In this document: in pieces, positions 1-10,985 of the stretch
Layout of the letters: each line of letters starts with the position of its first letter
Position numbering within the stretch: the stretch's first letter is position 1
Origin: Bathymodiolus brooksi
Taxonomy: Eukaryota > Mollusca > Bivalvia > Mytilida > Modiolidae
Length of the DNA stretch: 64,000 nt
Assembly: GCA_963680875.1 (NCBI GenBank)
Contig: OY804580.1
Coordinates: 93,215,353 to 93,279,352, forward strand
Direction: 5' to 3'
Translations under genes and position numbers: made by a program
The notes under the pieces: model-generated
Database searches by the model: none
Told to the model about the DNA's origin: nothing
What the model saw: only the letters and a program-made list of their open reading frames with translations

Positions 1-1475
1 GTACTTAATTGTAGACGACCCACAAGAAACAGCACAAACACTCAATGATGACCTAGTGAAATTACATGCATGGTCTACAAAATGGCTGGTAAATTGTAAT
101 CCACAGAAAACTGAAACCATGACTATGTCTAGAAAATTAAATAAACCCCATCAACCTAACCTTATTATGAATAATACTATCATTAGTACTGTTACTGAAC
201 ATAAACACCTTGGACTACAACTTTCTGACGATGGAAATTGGAATAAACATATTGACATGATAACTAAAAAAGCATTCTCACGTGTTAACATTTTAAGGAA
301 ATTCAAATTTATACTGGATCGGAAAACTCTAGAAACAATTTATATTACTTTTATAAGACCATTACTAGAATATGCGGATGTTGTTTGGGATACCAAGACT
401 CAAATACTAATTAACAAACTAGAAAATGTTCAGGTTGAGGCTGCTAGAATCGTGACTGGGGGTACCAGACTTGTATCCTTAAGTAATCTATATATTGAAA
501 CCGGGTGGGAAAAATTGAAAGATAGAAAGGAAAGGCATAAAACGATTCAATTTTATAAGATGTCAAATAATCTAACTCCTCAATATCTTAGTAACTTAAT
601 ACCGCAAAATTTCGGCATCATCCATGATCACAATACTCGCCATACCTCACGTATTCCTCCAGTACGCACTCGAACATCGCTCTACGCAAGCTATTTCATA
701 CCCTCCAGTATACAACTATGGAACCAACAGCCAGAGAATATTAAATCAAGCAGATCTCTTCAGATAATTAAATCAAATCTTCAACCCCAAAACAATACTA
801 AACCCATTTATTATTATGTTGGTACTCGACTGGGACAAATTTTACACGCTAGGTTGCGTATGCAATGCAGCTCTCTCAATCATCACTTATTTCGTAAAAA
901 CATTGTTAATTCCCCATTTTGTCAATGTGGGGCAACAGAAACCACGGCCCATTTTCTGCTACATTGTCCCCGTCACAATGCAACAAGACAGATATATTCA
1001 CAAAATTAATTTACCAATTAACTTAAATACGGACTTATTAGTGTTTGACTCTACAGACTTAACGAATACCCTACATACAGATATATTCTTAAACGTGCAG
1101 AAGTTCATCATAAGTAGTAAACGATTCACCTCCTAACCATATTCACACAACTTAAACATGCTAAAAAAAAAAAGCACTTGCACCTTTACACTTCATTTGT
1201 TTGTTTCTTTTTATTTTATTTTTTTTTCTTACTAAAGCACACCAAATAACATTGACAACGACTGGTTAACACTTGATAATTCTCAATACACTTCTACCTT
1301 TCGATACTAATTAAACCTTGAACACCAGATAACAACAGGGATACGGATTAATATAAGTTTAACCACTTGTTTCCGAATCCTATTGATTAATTTAAATGTA
1401 TATATAATTTATGTGTATTATCATAATGTGTAATATTGAATTAATTAATAAAATATGTTTATACTAAATAAAGCA
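1..1475 (+). pseudogene. Non-LTR retrotransposon (LINE) 3' part, broken
   Basis: The reading frame entering at base 2 and running to 1009 encodes the C-terminal part of a non-LTR reverse transcriptase. The first residues (YLIVDDPQ) normally follow just after the catalytic YADD box, so the rest of the element lies left of the window. Thumb-domain blocks such as HLGLQLSDDGNW, IRPLLEYADVVWD and NVQVEAARIVTGG are typical of LINEs. A C-terminal Cys/His motif (CQCGATETTAHFLLHC) lies near 925-970. The frame stops at 1007-1009, while the expected tail (ending KFIISSKRF, near 1130) continues in another frame, so there is a frameshift near 1000. An AT-rich 3' UTR runs to about 1475. Clade (CR1/L2/Jockey-like) is not certain. 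Confidence 0.8.
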
Positions 1476-1499
1476 AAAACGAAAAAGGTTATGGATATG

Positions 1500-1745
1500 A
1501 TGTTTTACGCCACTTTCTACAATATTTCAGCTATATCATGGCAGTCTGCTTTATTGGTGAAAACAAAAATCGGAGAACCCTCTGAAAACAACCGACCTGA
1601 CGTTAGTCACTGACAAACTATATCTCATAATGTTGTATCGAGTATGCATCGCCATGAGCGAGAGTCGAACTCACAGCTTTAGTGTTGATAGGTACTGATT
1701 ACACAGGTAGTTGTTAATCCAACTACCATACAATCACGACCACGA
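1500..1745 (-). repeat. SINE-A copy (tRNA-related SINE)
   Basis: One of more than a dozen copies of a roughly 250-bp repeat. In sense orientation it has a 5' head with a Pol III B-box-like GTTCGAATCCC, a body containing AATAAAACTGACCGCCACGA, and a 3' tail AAAGTGGCGTTAAACACCA. This copy lies on the minus strand and is complete. I call the family SINE-A here. Confidence 0.75.
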
Positions 1746-2806
1746 CACCAAAAACTAAAAGATAAGCAGATGAAGTAAGACAAAGGTGCTTTTATTAATT
1801 TACAAATAACCTCAAATATACATTCAGATCAATGTGAAGTTGTTATTGAAGACATAGACGTAGAATTAACGAAACCAATGGTCCCTAGTGGCAACGTTTC
1901 AGTCATCGCTTCGACAGTTTTACGGTCGCCACCATGACTTGGTATAATTAACCGTTACCGAAGATCTGTTTCACAAATGAATCGAAACAAATGTAACGAA
2001 AATAGCCCTCCACCATCCCCACTTGAACATTTTCTATCGATCATAAATAAATGCTCAAATTAAGTACATATCTCTGTTCTATTAATTATAAGCTTTTACT
2101 TTATTTTTACAGAATATATATGATACCCGACCCTTTACGGCAAAAACAGGGGACGGAAATAAACTGCTACTCGACGTAAGTATCTATCTAAATCTGCCTT
2201 GTATGGGTATTTCTATTTTTTTTTATAGAAAGTCGTATTGTTTGGGTCGTTCTATAAATAGAAATGGGGAAATTTTGGCTTTTCAATAGGACTAATTTCC
2301 TTGAATACTATTTCAAGTATCAACTAATCGTGTTCAATCTTGGTTTTTCTATTCTAACCTCTAATATCATTACATCAATACACAATAAAAAATGGTATGA
2401 TACAAGTTTGCGGATGTGAACGATGAATTGCATGAATTATATGAACTTTAACCTATTTCCATTTCATGACGACATTTGAAGAGAAAACATATGAATGCAA
2501 AGTTCACACTGGGGTTGCAATTGAAAATAGGCCTCGCGTAAGACAAGTCTGAAGATACCAAAGGGATAAAACAAGCTACATTCCGACAGAGGCAATTAAT
2601 GTTTTTTTTTACAGTTTTCAGGTGCACCATTAAACTAGATTTTACCACTATTAACAACAAAACCTGTCTAAACCGAACTTCCTTGGCACTAAATTTAGAT
2701 CATAATTGACAGTTGTTCGCTATTTACAGGTTAAATCAACGACAAATATATCCAGTTGTTTGTAGGAGGGTTCATGACTTATTTACGTTATTTGTGTTTG
2801 TTTGAA
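1746..2806. other. No feature seen
   Basis: AT-rich sequence. The short open frames here (for example minus strand 2448-2660) show no protein-like composition or family resemblance. No RNA gene or obvious repeat was recognised. Confidence 0.4.
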
Positions 2807-3740
2807 GGGAATATACATCGTAAGCCGGGAATGTCACATTATATACCCTGCCTGATAGCTGAATAACAGATATATTACGGATTTAACCTTTTTTTTAAAT
2901 ACAACATCCAACTGTATTAAATAAATTTGCCTCTTTTATTTTCATTTTTCGTATCTCTAGATGTCCGTTTCCGTACCTTTGACGTCATTCTTCAATGACG
3001 TCAAAATATGTGTCACGTCATATTTCATGCATAGGGTGTCTCATGAAGGAAAATACTGTACTAATTTTCTAAATCAATACAGTTTCATATGTAGTAAATT
3101 TTATAAACTCTATAAATATAACATTAATATAGGCGCCTTAAAATCTGATTCAACCCACCATTTCTTTAGAAATGCCTGTACCAAGTCAGGGTCATTACGG
3201 TTTTCACAGTTTTCCGGTTGTTGACTGATTTTGTCTGTTTGTGTAGTTGTTTAGTTTTGACTTTCCCTTTGTAAGATTGTTCGGAGTTCGGTAATTTTGT
3301 TAGTACCTTTATAACAAAACAACGTGTTTGCGAAACAGTTTGAATAATTTAAATGTTAACTACATGTAAATAAAACCTTGGTGTGACCTCATGACGTCGA
3401 AAGTTTTCAAGGCTCAACGTTTTGTTTATTTGGTATGGTACATCCGTGGAACATAGGAGTTTGCTGAATCGATCAGGTATTTGTGACGGAATTAACCGTT
3501 GTAATATTTTTGTTCCTGCAGCCGTTTTGAGTATAAAAACAGCATTTAATTTGGTAAAAATACATTTATTATTCCGTATTATACCATTGATTCAGTGAAG
3601 CGTAATGTTTTATCGTTCACGTTTTAATCGTTTTTGGGGAATGAAATATATACCCCGTCTGTTTTCCGAATATTATATGTTATTCAGCTATCAGACAGGG
3701 TATATAATGTGACATTCCCGGCTTAGGATCTATATTCCCT
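2807..3740. mobile_element. Foldback DNA element with about 75-bp terminal inverted repeats
   Basis: The segment 2807-2880 recurs in inverted orientation at 3666-3740 with few mismatches; both contain AATGTCACATTATATACCCTG or its complement. The two ends bound about 0.93 kb with no transposase, so this is best explained as a non-autonomous terminal-inverted-repeat element. It was later invaded by a PLE 3' fragment (3133-3322). No clear target-site duplication was identified. Confidence 0.55.
3133..3322 (+). mobile_element. PLE 3'-end fragment (5'-truncated)
   Basis: This stretch is nearly identical to the 3' end of the PLE at 8078-9058 and to the complement of the PLE at 51582-53899. It includes ACCATTTCTTTAGAAATGCC and ends at the same GTTATTACCTTTAT-like terminus (here GTTAGTACCTTTAT). 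A shared 3' end with variable 5' truncation indicates reverse transcription primed at the target. Confidence 0.75.
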
Positions 3741-3758
3741 GAGGCGTCTGTTTTCCGA

Positions 3759-3882
3759 ATATATGCTGACATTCAGGGTTGAAGAACCAATGAAAACATG
3801 TGTAACAAACTAAATTCGTAATATATGCTGACATTCAGGGCTGAAGAACCAATGCAAATATGTGTAACAAACTAAATTCGTA
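3759..3882. repeat. 62-bp direct tandem duplication
   Basis: Two adjacent copies of about 62 bp, each with ATATATGCTGACATTCAGGG and ACAAACTAAATTCGTAA, differing at a few bases. Confidence 0.8.
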
Positions 3883-3937
3883 ACATATTGCGTTGTGTTT
3901 TTTGTCTTGTTTGTCTTCGTCTTGTACCCTATATTGC

Positions 3938-4350
3938 CAGTTTCTCTGGTTTCTCCATTTGTGATAGCCCCTTCGGTATTCTCTAACGTTTATTTACAGT
4001 TTCTCTGGTTTGTCCATTTGTGATAGCCCCTTCGGTATTCTCTAACGTTTATTTACAGTTTCTCTGGTTTGTCCGTTTGTGATTGTCCCTTCGGTATTCT
4101 CTAACCTTTATTTACAGTTTCTCTGGTTTCTCCATTTTTGATTGTCTCGTCAGTATTCTCTAACGTTTATTTACAGTTTCTCTGGTTTGTCCATTTTTGA
4201 TTTTCCCTTCGGTATTCTCTAACGTTTATTTACAGTTTCTCTGGTTTGTCCTTTTTTGATTGTCCCCTCGGTATTCTCTAACGTTTATTTACAGTTTCTC
4301 TGGTTTGTCCATTTGTGATTGTCCCTTCGGTATTATCTAACGTTTATCTA
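3938..4350. repeat. 59-bp tandem array, 7 copies
   Basis: Seven head-to-tail copies of exactly 59 bp start at 3938, 3997, 4056, 4115, 4174, 4233 and 4292. Each contains TTTATTTACAGTTTCTCTGG and TTCGGTATTCTCTAACG. Single dispersed relatives occur near 17465, 26285, 41935 and 55310, so the array amplified part of an interspersed repeat. Each unit carries a pyrimidine-rich ACAG that resembles a 3' splice site. Confidence 0.9.
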
Positions 4351-5482
4351 TGTCAGGCGTGTATTTAAAGTTTAGATAGGGTTCACTGTTTCATTAAATC
4401 TCTATATTTTGATTACTCAATCAACAAATTTGCCAGTTGTTATGCTACTGTGCAAAACATGTTCTTTGAAAGAACGTTATTTCGTGGATACCAATGAATC
4501 GTGTTTGCCAAGAATTTTAATATCTCTACAATATATGTATTCCAATGGTTTACTTTAAGATAATATTCAGTTCAGTTATTTTGACTCTAAACATCCTACA
4601 TTTTTGTATGTTGTTTAACTATAAATGTTTTCGTGAATGTGCAATATAATATTATGATAATGGTATTTGTAACAACATATTAAGAATAAACTGGTAGAAC
4701 GTGCTAAAGTGGGTCACGGGTCACTGTGAGTAGCATGTGTAGTCACGTGACTTGTCTCATTGGTAATCGGGAAACAGATACGGTGTTGAAAAAACTGTTG
4801 ATACTCATAAAATATTGATAAATGCAATAACATGTTATGTTTGTCTTCAAGAAATATGATAGACAAAACCATGTGTGAAGTTCTTTGACGAAATATCTCC
4901 GATTTTTATGTAAATTTACGAGTTGAAGTGGGGAAACACCCACAGGTAATATTAGCGATGTATTTTTATATTGGACAATTCTAATGAGCGTCCTGATTGG
5001 ATGACCGATTTAAGACACACTGACTCTGCATGGTTTAGCAAGGTTACTCAGGTCAATAGTTTATAAATTGTATATCCCTTGGGAGGGGGAGGGGGGCAAA
5101 GATGAAAATTTGAAATAAAAACACAGGACCGGACTTTAAGCAAACATAATAATCCAGGATTAGTTTATTATTAAAAAAATCCAGGACCCCTGTGTCCATG
5201 ATTTTCTTTTTTAAGTTAATAATATGAAATATTGACATCCACGCTTGCCTTTTGGACAGCACATTTCTGTGTCCACACTTGTTGTCTATTAAACATAAAA
5301 ATGAAAGCACTTTAATATATACAGTTCAAGATTCACACAAACTTACAATCCCCACCCCTCCCCCCATGGGAATATTGAAGACATTTTGATTAAAGGTGGC
5401 AGATCTTAAACGAATGAAACATATTTCCAAATTATAACGTTAGTATATTTCATGTGGAACATCCGTTTTCAAATACAATTTT
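4351..5482. other. No feature seen
   Basis: AT-rich DNA without recognisable coding potential. Open frames at 4743-4943 and 5053-5310 on the minus strand look random. Confidence 0.4.
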
Positions 5483-5850
5483 GAATGAGTGACTGAATGT
5501 TGCATAAAACCAATTAAGCAATTGTTCAGTTATATCATGGCGTGAACAAAATAATTTTCAATGAGATAATGATGCGATCCGCTTTGTACTAGACCAACAT
5601 GCTTAGTTGGATTTTTATAGTGCTACTTCACTGAAACAACAGTCCATGGATAGACATGTTGCATCATTCGGACAGACACATTATCCTGATTCCGATCCAA
5701 CAGGTCTTTGCTCTTTTTCCTTAATGCTGCGTGCTAAGCTAAGCTAAGCTAAGTAACAAAAACAAATTTTACAGTCTTTGGTTTGACCCGACCGGGACTC
5801 GAACCCACGATATTGCACGCTAACAATTACACCACGGGTGCGGTTCAACT
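5483..5850 (-). repeat. SINE-B, full length with tRNA-like head
   Basis: On the minus strand this begins with a tRNA-like head: an A-box-like TGGTGTAATTG and a perfect B-box-like GGGTTCGAGTCCC (near 5800-5840). A body follows, and then a 3' tail related to that of SINE-A (CATGATATAACTGAA type), ending in a GAGTGA-type tandem. A GCTAA short repeat sits at about 5735-5752. This family is called SINE-B here. Confidence 0.8.
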
Positions 5851-6057
5851 GAAATTTGTATAAGTATTCATGCTGAAACAGTGTGAAGTTAATCTGTATT
5901 TCTAGCGCGTCGCAAATTCTAGCCAACAATTCGCCAGTCATGTACTCAATGGTGGATGATTGTACGAACATGCATTTAAATATTTTGGAAACTCTACAAA
6001 AATATTTAAGAAAAAAGATAAACAAAACAAAACCAAAAATGGCGACGTTTTTAGAAT

Positions 6058-7440
6058 CAGTGTGTTTTTATTATTATCATTATTATTATTACAAGGCATT
6101 TTAATAGCACATTATATAACAATACAATTACTCTAAGCGCTTTACATGTTTAAAATATACACAAACTTGTTTTTAAATAAGAACAATAAGTGAAGTAAGA
6201 ACAATACATTTAATAGCATGCCCAATTTAATCAAATACCGGTATCAAAACTTTAAGACTCAAAAAGCTTAACCAAATTGAATTAAAAAGAAAAAAATTGC
6301 GTATTATAAGAGAATTAGGGAAAACATATCTAAAAATATTTATTAAAATAAAGGTATCAAAATGGACAAGAAATTGAATAATAAATAAACTTTGCTATCG
6401 AAATCAGCGAATGTAACTAAAAATTATTAAAAATATATTATGCAAAGACAATGAATCACAGTAAGAATTAAAAAGTAATACTCAACTGTACAAAAAGACA
6501 ACAAATTAAAATCAAAAGTATAAAACAATATTGTAGCAGAACAGCACCAGTTAAAACAGTCAATCAGAGATCTAAATCTATACTCATTTCACAGAAGCGA
6601 TTTTGAATAAATGAGTCTTCAGTCCCTTTGTAAATGCCTCAAGAGATAGTTCATTTCGAAGACTTGCTGGAAAGCTATTCCACAGAGTCCCGGCCGCCAC
6701 ATCAAGCCTCCGCTCACCATATATTTTAGTTCGTGCGTTATTTGGCATTTCAATTAACGCAGCACTTTGAGATCGCAAGGATTGCGCCGGTTTGTAAAAA
6801 TGTATGAGTTCCCCAAGATAAGAAGGATCAAGTCTATGCAAGGCTTTGAATGCGTACAGTAACAGTTTGTACTGGCATCGGAATTTAAATGCTAACCAAT
6901 GAAGAGCCACAATTGTGGGAGTTATATGTTCATATTTCTTTTTGCGAGTTACTAGCCTGGCAGCAGTGTTCTGAACACGCTGAAGTTTGGATACAATTGA
7001 GGCGTTCACACCATACATTAATTAATGCATTACCATAATCCATTCGGGACGTTACAAGAGAGCATACTAAAGTTTTGCAAGCGTCCACCGTTATATAGGA
7101 TCGAATCCTTCCTATGTTCCGAAACTGATGAAAACAGGATTTGGTAATTGCAGAGGCATGTTGCTCCATACTGAGGGTTTGGTCGAAAAAAAACTCCTAG
7201 ATTTCGAACACAGGACGATTCACTAAGAATAGCTCCATCGAAATTGAATTGTAACTTAGTAAGACTTTTGACTTTGTGTTTTGGAGCGAAAATGATCAAT
7301 TCGATCTTATCTTGGTTCAACTGTAAGATAGTCATACACATCCAAGATTTAATATCAAATAAGCAAGCCTCCAAACGATCGGAAATGTCTTCCCAGTTAT
7401 CTAATGGTTTGATGACTTGATACGTTACATATTGTAATCA
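6058..7440 (-). pseudogene. L2/CR1-like LINE fragment, frameshifted
   Basis: Read on the minus strand, 7440-7190 encodes the block around DIKSWM...LNQDKIELIIFAPKHK and VRNLGVFF. After frameshifts, 7169-6584 encodes VQNTAARLVTRKKKYEHITP, FRCQYKLLLYAFKALH and the C-terminus. These are the reverse-transcriptase thumb and C-terminal regions of L2/CR1-type LINEs. The 3' UTR ends near 6058 with an AAAGCGCTTAGAG box followed by a TAATAA-type microsatellite, as in L2 elements. It is 5'-truncated and dead. Confidence 0.8.
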
Positions 7441-7744
7441 AACAATGGGGTTTGAAATAATATATGACAAGAATCGCATTACTAAATAAGATATGATAAT
7501 ATGTGTTTGACCTACATATAAAGGAAGTATTACGTAGAAAAGAAAAGTCACAGTTGATCATCCATAAATAGATCTGCTTTAAGATTGTGATAATATTTAA
7601 GGTGTATATTATATATCACTGTTTAGCAATTGATATTTCTATTTAACAAAATATTTCTTTTAGCTATGAAAAATATCCTCTATTTTTTGTTTACGAAGGA
7701 TGGTTTATTTCTAATGATCTTGTAGGTGTCTAGGTTAATATAAT

Positions 7745-7905
<161 letters not shown>

Positions 7906-8077
7906 TTCTACGAGGTCCAAATATCCACAAAGTATAAGAAAATGAAAAATATACTCAAATTCTTTGTCCTGTCCGTATGTTGTTTTTGTTAGGACGGGTG
8001 TCATTTTGCTCCTCGGAAGGAAAACCAGAAATGTGCAAAAGGTGTGAAATAATACATGTATGGAAAACTTATAAATC

Positions 8078-9058
8078 ATACCAATGGGTACGAATTGTGC
8101 CCCTCTTCTAGCCGATTTATTTTTATACTCATATGAGTCGGAGTTTCTTCAAAAGCTTGTAAAAGATAAGAAGATTCATGAGGCTAGAGCCTTTAATTTC
8201 ACATACAGGTATATTGATGACGTTTTATCTATCAATAATTCTAGATTTGCAGAATTTCTTCCATTGATATATCCTCCAGAGCTGGAAGTTAAAGAGACCA
8301 CCGATACAGCTTCGTCCGCATCATTTTTGGACTTGTACCTCGAATTTGACGACAGTGGTCAACTCAGTACTAAAATTTATGATAAGCGGGACGACTTCAA
8401 TTTTAAAATCATAAATTTTCCAAACATGTGCAGCAATATACCAGCTTCTCCTGCATATGATGTTTACATCTCGCAATTGATTCGCTATGCAAGGGCCAGT
8501 AGCAATTATTCTGATTTCCTGAAACGTCATCTTCATCTGAGAAACAGGCTACTGGACCAGGGCTATAAAAAGATTCGCCTTATTCGATCTCTTAAAAAGT
8601 TTATATTCCGATACCAATATCTTGTCGAAATATATTCCGTCTCTGCAGAAAAAATTATAAGCGATGCATTTTCATATAGTGAAAATGTATAAAGATAAAG
8701 AAGTCAAAAATGTCAAGAATTTTTTTGTCAATGTGTGACGTAAAAGTATTTTTGACATTTACGTCACCGAATATGGTACTGCTTTGACAACTATTTTACC
8801 TATTTTGTTCCTGTATTTAAATACAGTTACAGTGACAGCCGAAACCTTTGAACCGTAATGAGAGCGGGAGGTTTGGCGCCTTAAAATCTGATTCAACCCA
8901 CCATTTCTTTAGAAATGCCTGTACCAAGTCAGGGTCATTACGGTTTTAACAGTTTTCCGGTTGACTGATTTTGTCTGTTTATATAATTATGAGTTTTGAA
9001 TTTCCCTTTGTAAGATTGTTCGGAGTTCGGTAATTTTGTTATTACCTTTATTTGCTGT
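8078..9058 (+). mobile_element. 5'-truncated Penelope-like element
   Basis: This insertion begins inside reverse-transcriptase motif B and runs to the element's 3' end. It is about 95% identical at protein level to the longer PLE at 51582-53899. The 3' UTR (8693-9058) ends at GTTATTACCTTTAT. The open frame and low divergence indicate a recent insertion. Confidence 0.85.
8084..8692 (+). CDS. PLE reverse transcriptase, C-terminal 202 residues
   Basis: The open frame starts within motif B (MGTNCAPLLADLFLYSYE). It carries the catalytic motif C RYIDDVLSI at about residues 43-51 and continues through FLDLYLEF, KRDDFNFKI and AYDVYISQLIRYAR to a stop at 8690-8692. The upstream palm and fingers are missing, so the product cannot be an active enzyme. 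No GIY-YIG endonuclease domain follows. The ATG is an internal methionine of the parent protein, not a genuine start. Confidence 0.8.
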   Translation: MGTNCAPLLADLFLYSYESEFLQKLVKDKKIHEARAFNFTYRYIDDVLSINNSRFAEFLPLIYPPELEVKETTDTASSASFLDLYLEFDDSGQLSTKIYDKRDDFNFKIINFPNMCSNIPASPAYDVYISQLIRYARASSNYSDFLKRHLHLRNRLLDQGYKKIRLIRSLKKFIFRYQYLVEIYSVSAEKIISDAFSYSENV

Positions 9059-9141
9059 CAAATCCTATTGTTTATGTACAATAAAATATTATTAAACTAA
9101 TAAGAATATGTTTTGCAGCGTGATAATTACAATATAATTAT

Positions 9142-9261
9142 AGCTTCTGTACCAAGTATTGCAAACAGTCCTCAAATGAATATTGAAAAATAAAAAAAAC
9201 TTCTGTGTCAGTCAGTGTCAACATACATTGAGGACTTTTTGTAATACTTGGTACATAAGCT
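9142..9261. repeat. Stem-loop 1 of a pair with a shared loop
   Basis: Arms at about 9142-9175 and 9229-9261 are inverted complements (TACCAAGTATT against AATACTTGGTA, GTCCTCAA against TTGAGGAC). They enclose a 53-base loop with AATATTGAAAAATAAAA and GTCAGTGTCAACATACAT. The loop is homologous to that of the next stem-loop, but the arms are unrelated. Confidence 0.85.
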
Positions 9262-9402
9262 TTTCACAAAAGATTTTGTTTGCGTCTGAAGGATATAATG
9301 TTCTTAAATAAATATTGAAAAATAAAACTTCCGTGTCATTGTCAGTGTCAACATACATTAAGAACATCATTGTAAGACGCAAAAAATATCTTTTGTGAAA
9401 AA
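9262..9402. repeat. Stem-loop 2 of a pair with a shared loop
   Basis: Arms at about 9262-9306 and 9359-9402 pair (TTTCACAAAAGAT against ATCTTTTGTGAAA, TGCGTCT against AGACGCA, ATGTTCTTA against TAAGAACAT). The loop repeats that of stem-loop 1, with the same GTCAGTGTCAACATACAT. It directly abuts stem-loop 1. Confidence 0.85.
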
Positions 9403-9502
9403 TTGAGATAAAGTTGTCTGAAAAAACGCACAACTACGTGCCATCGTGACATTATCGTTTTAATCTAATTAAATATAGACACCAATAACTTATTATAACC
9501 TG

Positions 9503-9770
9503 GGGCCATCGTGGTCGTGATCGTATGGTAGTTGGTTTTACAACTACCTGTGAAATCAGTGCCTAATACCACTTAAGTTGTGAGGTCGAACCCCGTTCAT
9601 GGCAAGTTGTACTCGATACAATATTATGTGATAAAGTTTGTCAGTGACTTGCAACAGGTCGATAGATTTCTCCGGGTACTCCGGTTTACTCCATCAATAA
9701 AACTGACCGCCACGACTTAACTGAAATATTGTTGAAACTGGCGTTAAGCACCATAAACCAACCAACCATT
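9503..9770 (+). repeat. SINE-A copy
   Basis: Near full-length plus-strand copy, from the tRNA-like head (CGTATGGTAGTTGG) through the B-box-like region (GGTCGAACCCC) to GGCGTTAAGCACCATAAACC. Confidence 0.75.
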
Positions 9771-10650
9771 CTGATGTTAATTATTGGAATTGAAACCTTG
9801 ATATTAAACTTAGTGCACACGATGCGTGTCTGACAAATTTGGGACTGTTAGTGTTGTATGAAGAACAACAATAAAACTGTAGTCCCCCCTTTTTCTAAGC
9901 TTTTGCCTAGTACCAGGTAGATGTTATTTTATATTCAATAATTGCATGACCGCATCATTTCACTAGAAGGCTAGGTTAGGACTATAAAACTAGTTTAACC
10001 ACGCCGCTTTTTTTTTTTTTTAATTGAAGTACCTGATCGAAGACAGGAAAGTAAGCGGTAATGTATTTCATTCTCAGGGGGCATCGATTTTTGCTCCGTT
10101 TCTACGATACACTCAATAAATTTTAGAACTGTTTTGACGATGTGGTATTTTTTTCATGTTATAATAAATGGTACGTGTGTACACATATTTTAAAATAGCC
10201 AAAGATTGAATCGCAACATTTAAGACACATGCATTTCGTAAGCATGACAATACTTTTGGCATTCAGAAAGTTTAAAAGAACAATTGTGTAGAGAACAATT
10301 TTAAGGTGTGTCAAAAAAAGAAGAAAAAACATCGCATAAGAAAAACACTATTTCTTTTGCCCTATGGAACAATTATGAGCATGGTTTTGAGTTGTGAAAT
10401 ACAGTGGATATATCGACGTTGAAGTGCACACGATGTGTTGCATTAGCCATGCTTATATACATTAAATTGGAAAGCCAAATAATTTGAAAGTCTATTGGAG
10501 CAAGTAAACCAAAAGGCATATTAATCAGGCTAGCCACACTCGGCTACCATTACATATGCCACATGGAGACTGATCTTAATTTTATTAAATTCCATCATTT
10601 CATAGCTGTATAGGTTATCTTAACACAATGTGTGGTTTATTTTGTTTATA
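9771..10650. other. Intergenic DNA with a degenerate ribozyme-family repeat
   Basis: No coding sequence seen. The stretches 9805-9845 and 10400-10575 are degenerate members of the repeat described at 18062-18260, recognised by AGTGCACACGATG and by GAAAGCCAAATAATTTGAAAG. Confidence 0.45.
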
Positions 10651-10651
10651 G

Positions 10652-10747
10652 ATTAAAACAAACATAGAGTTCTCACTAACCAAGTTGACTAAGGTAGTAC
10701 AGCAAACACAGTCAGAAGTATTTAAACAGGAACATCGTTTTACAAAT
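10652..10747 (+). CDS. Candidate upstream exon of CACHD1-like gene A
   Basis: A possible 3' splice site (TTTGTTTATAG) precedes an open stretch reading NIEFSLTKLTKVVQQTQ. It faintly resembles the first residues after the signal peptide in CACHD1 proteins. An in-frame stop follows at 10757, so the exon would have to end before it; only weak donors (GTTGTC) are available. No signal-peptide exon was found upstream. This is a tentative call. Confidence 0.22.
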
Positions 10748-10819
10748 GTTGTCAATTAAGCAGAGACTATTTGACCTATGACCCCCAAATTTAGACACGA
10801 GGTAAGTGTTTCACATGGT

Positions 10820-10985
10820 GGTTAGGGTTAAGGTCTTTAACACCACTTTCAACGATATTATATTTACATGTATATCGTGGCGGGCAGGTTTATTGGTGGC
10901 AGAAACCGGAGTACCCAGAGAAAACCACCGACTTGTCATAATTCACTGACGAACTTTATCACATGTTGTTGTCTCAAGTACAGCT
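10820..10985 (-). repeat. SINE-A copy, partial
   Basis: Minus-strand copy covering the 3' tail and body (complement of ACTGACCGCCACGA type), truncated before the head. Confidence 0.65.

Noticed and set aside
816..1136. Separate 106-codon gene
   Set aside because: Its second half is the frameshifted C-terminus of the LINE; its first half is out of frame within the LINE.
5790..5850. tRNA gene
   Set aside because: The A- and B-box-like sequences belong to a SINE head followed by SINE body. The cloverleaf is incomplete and the repeat is dispersed.
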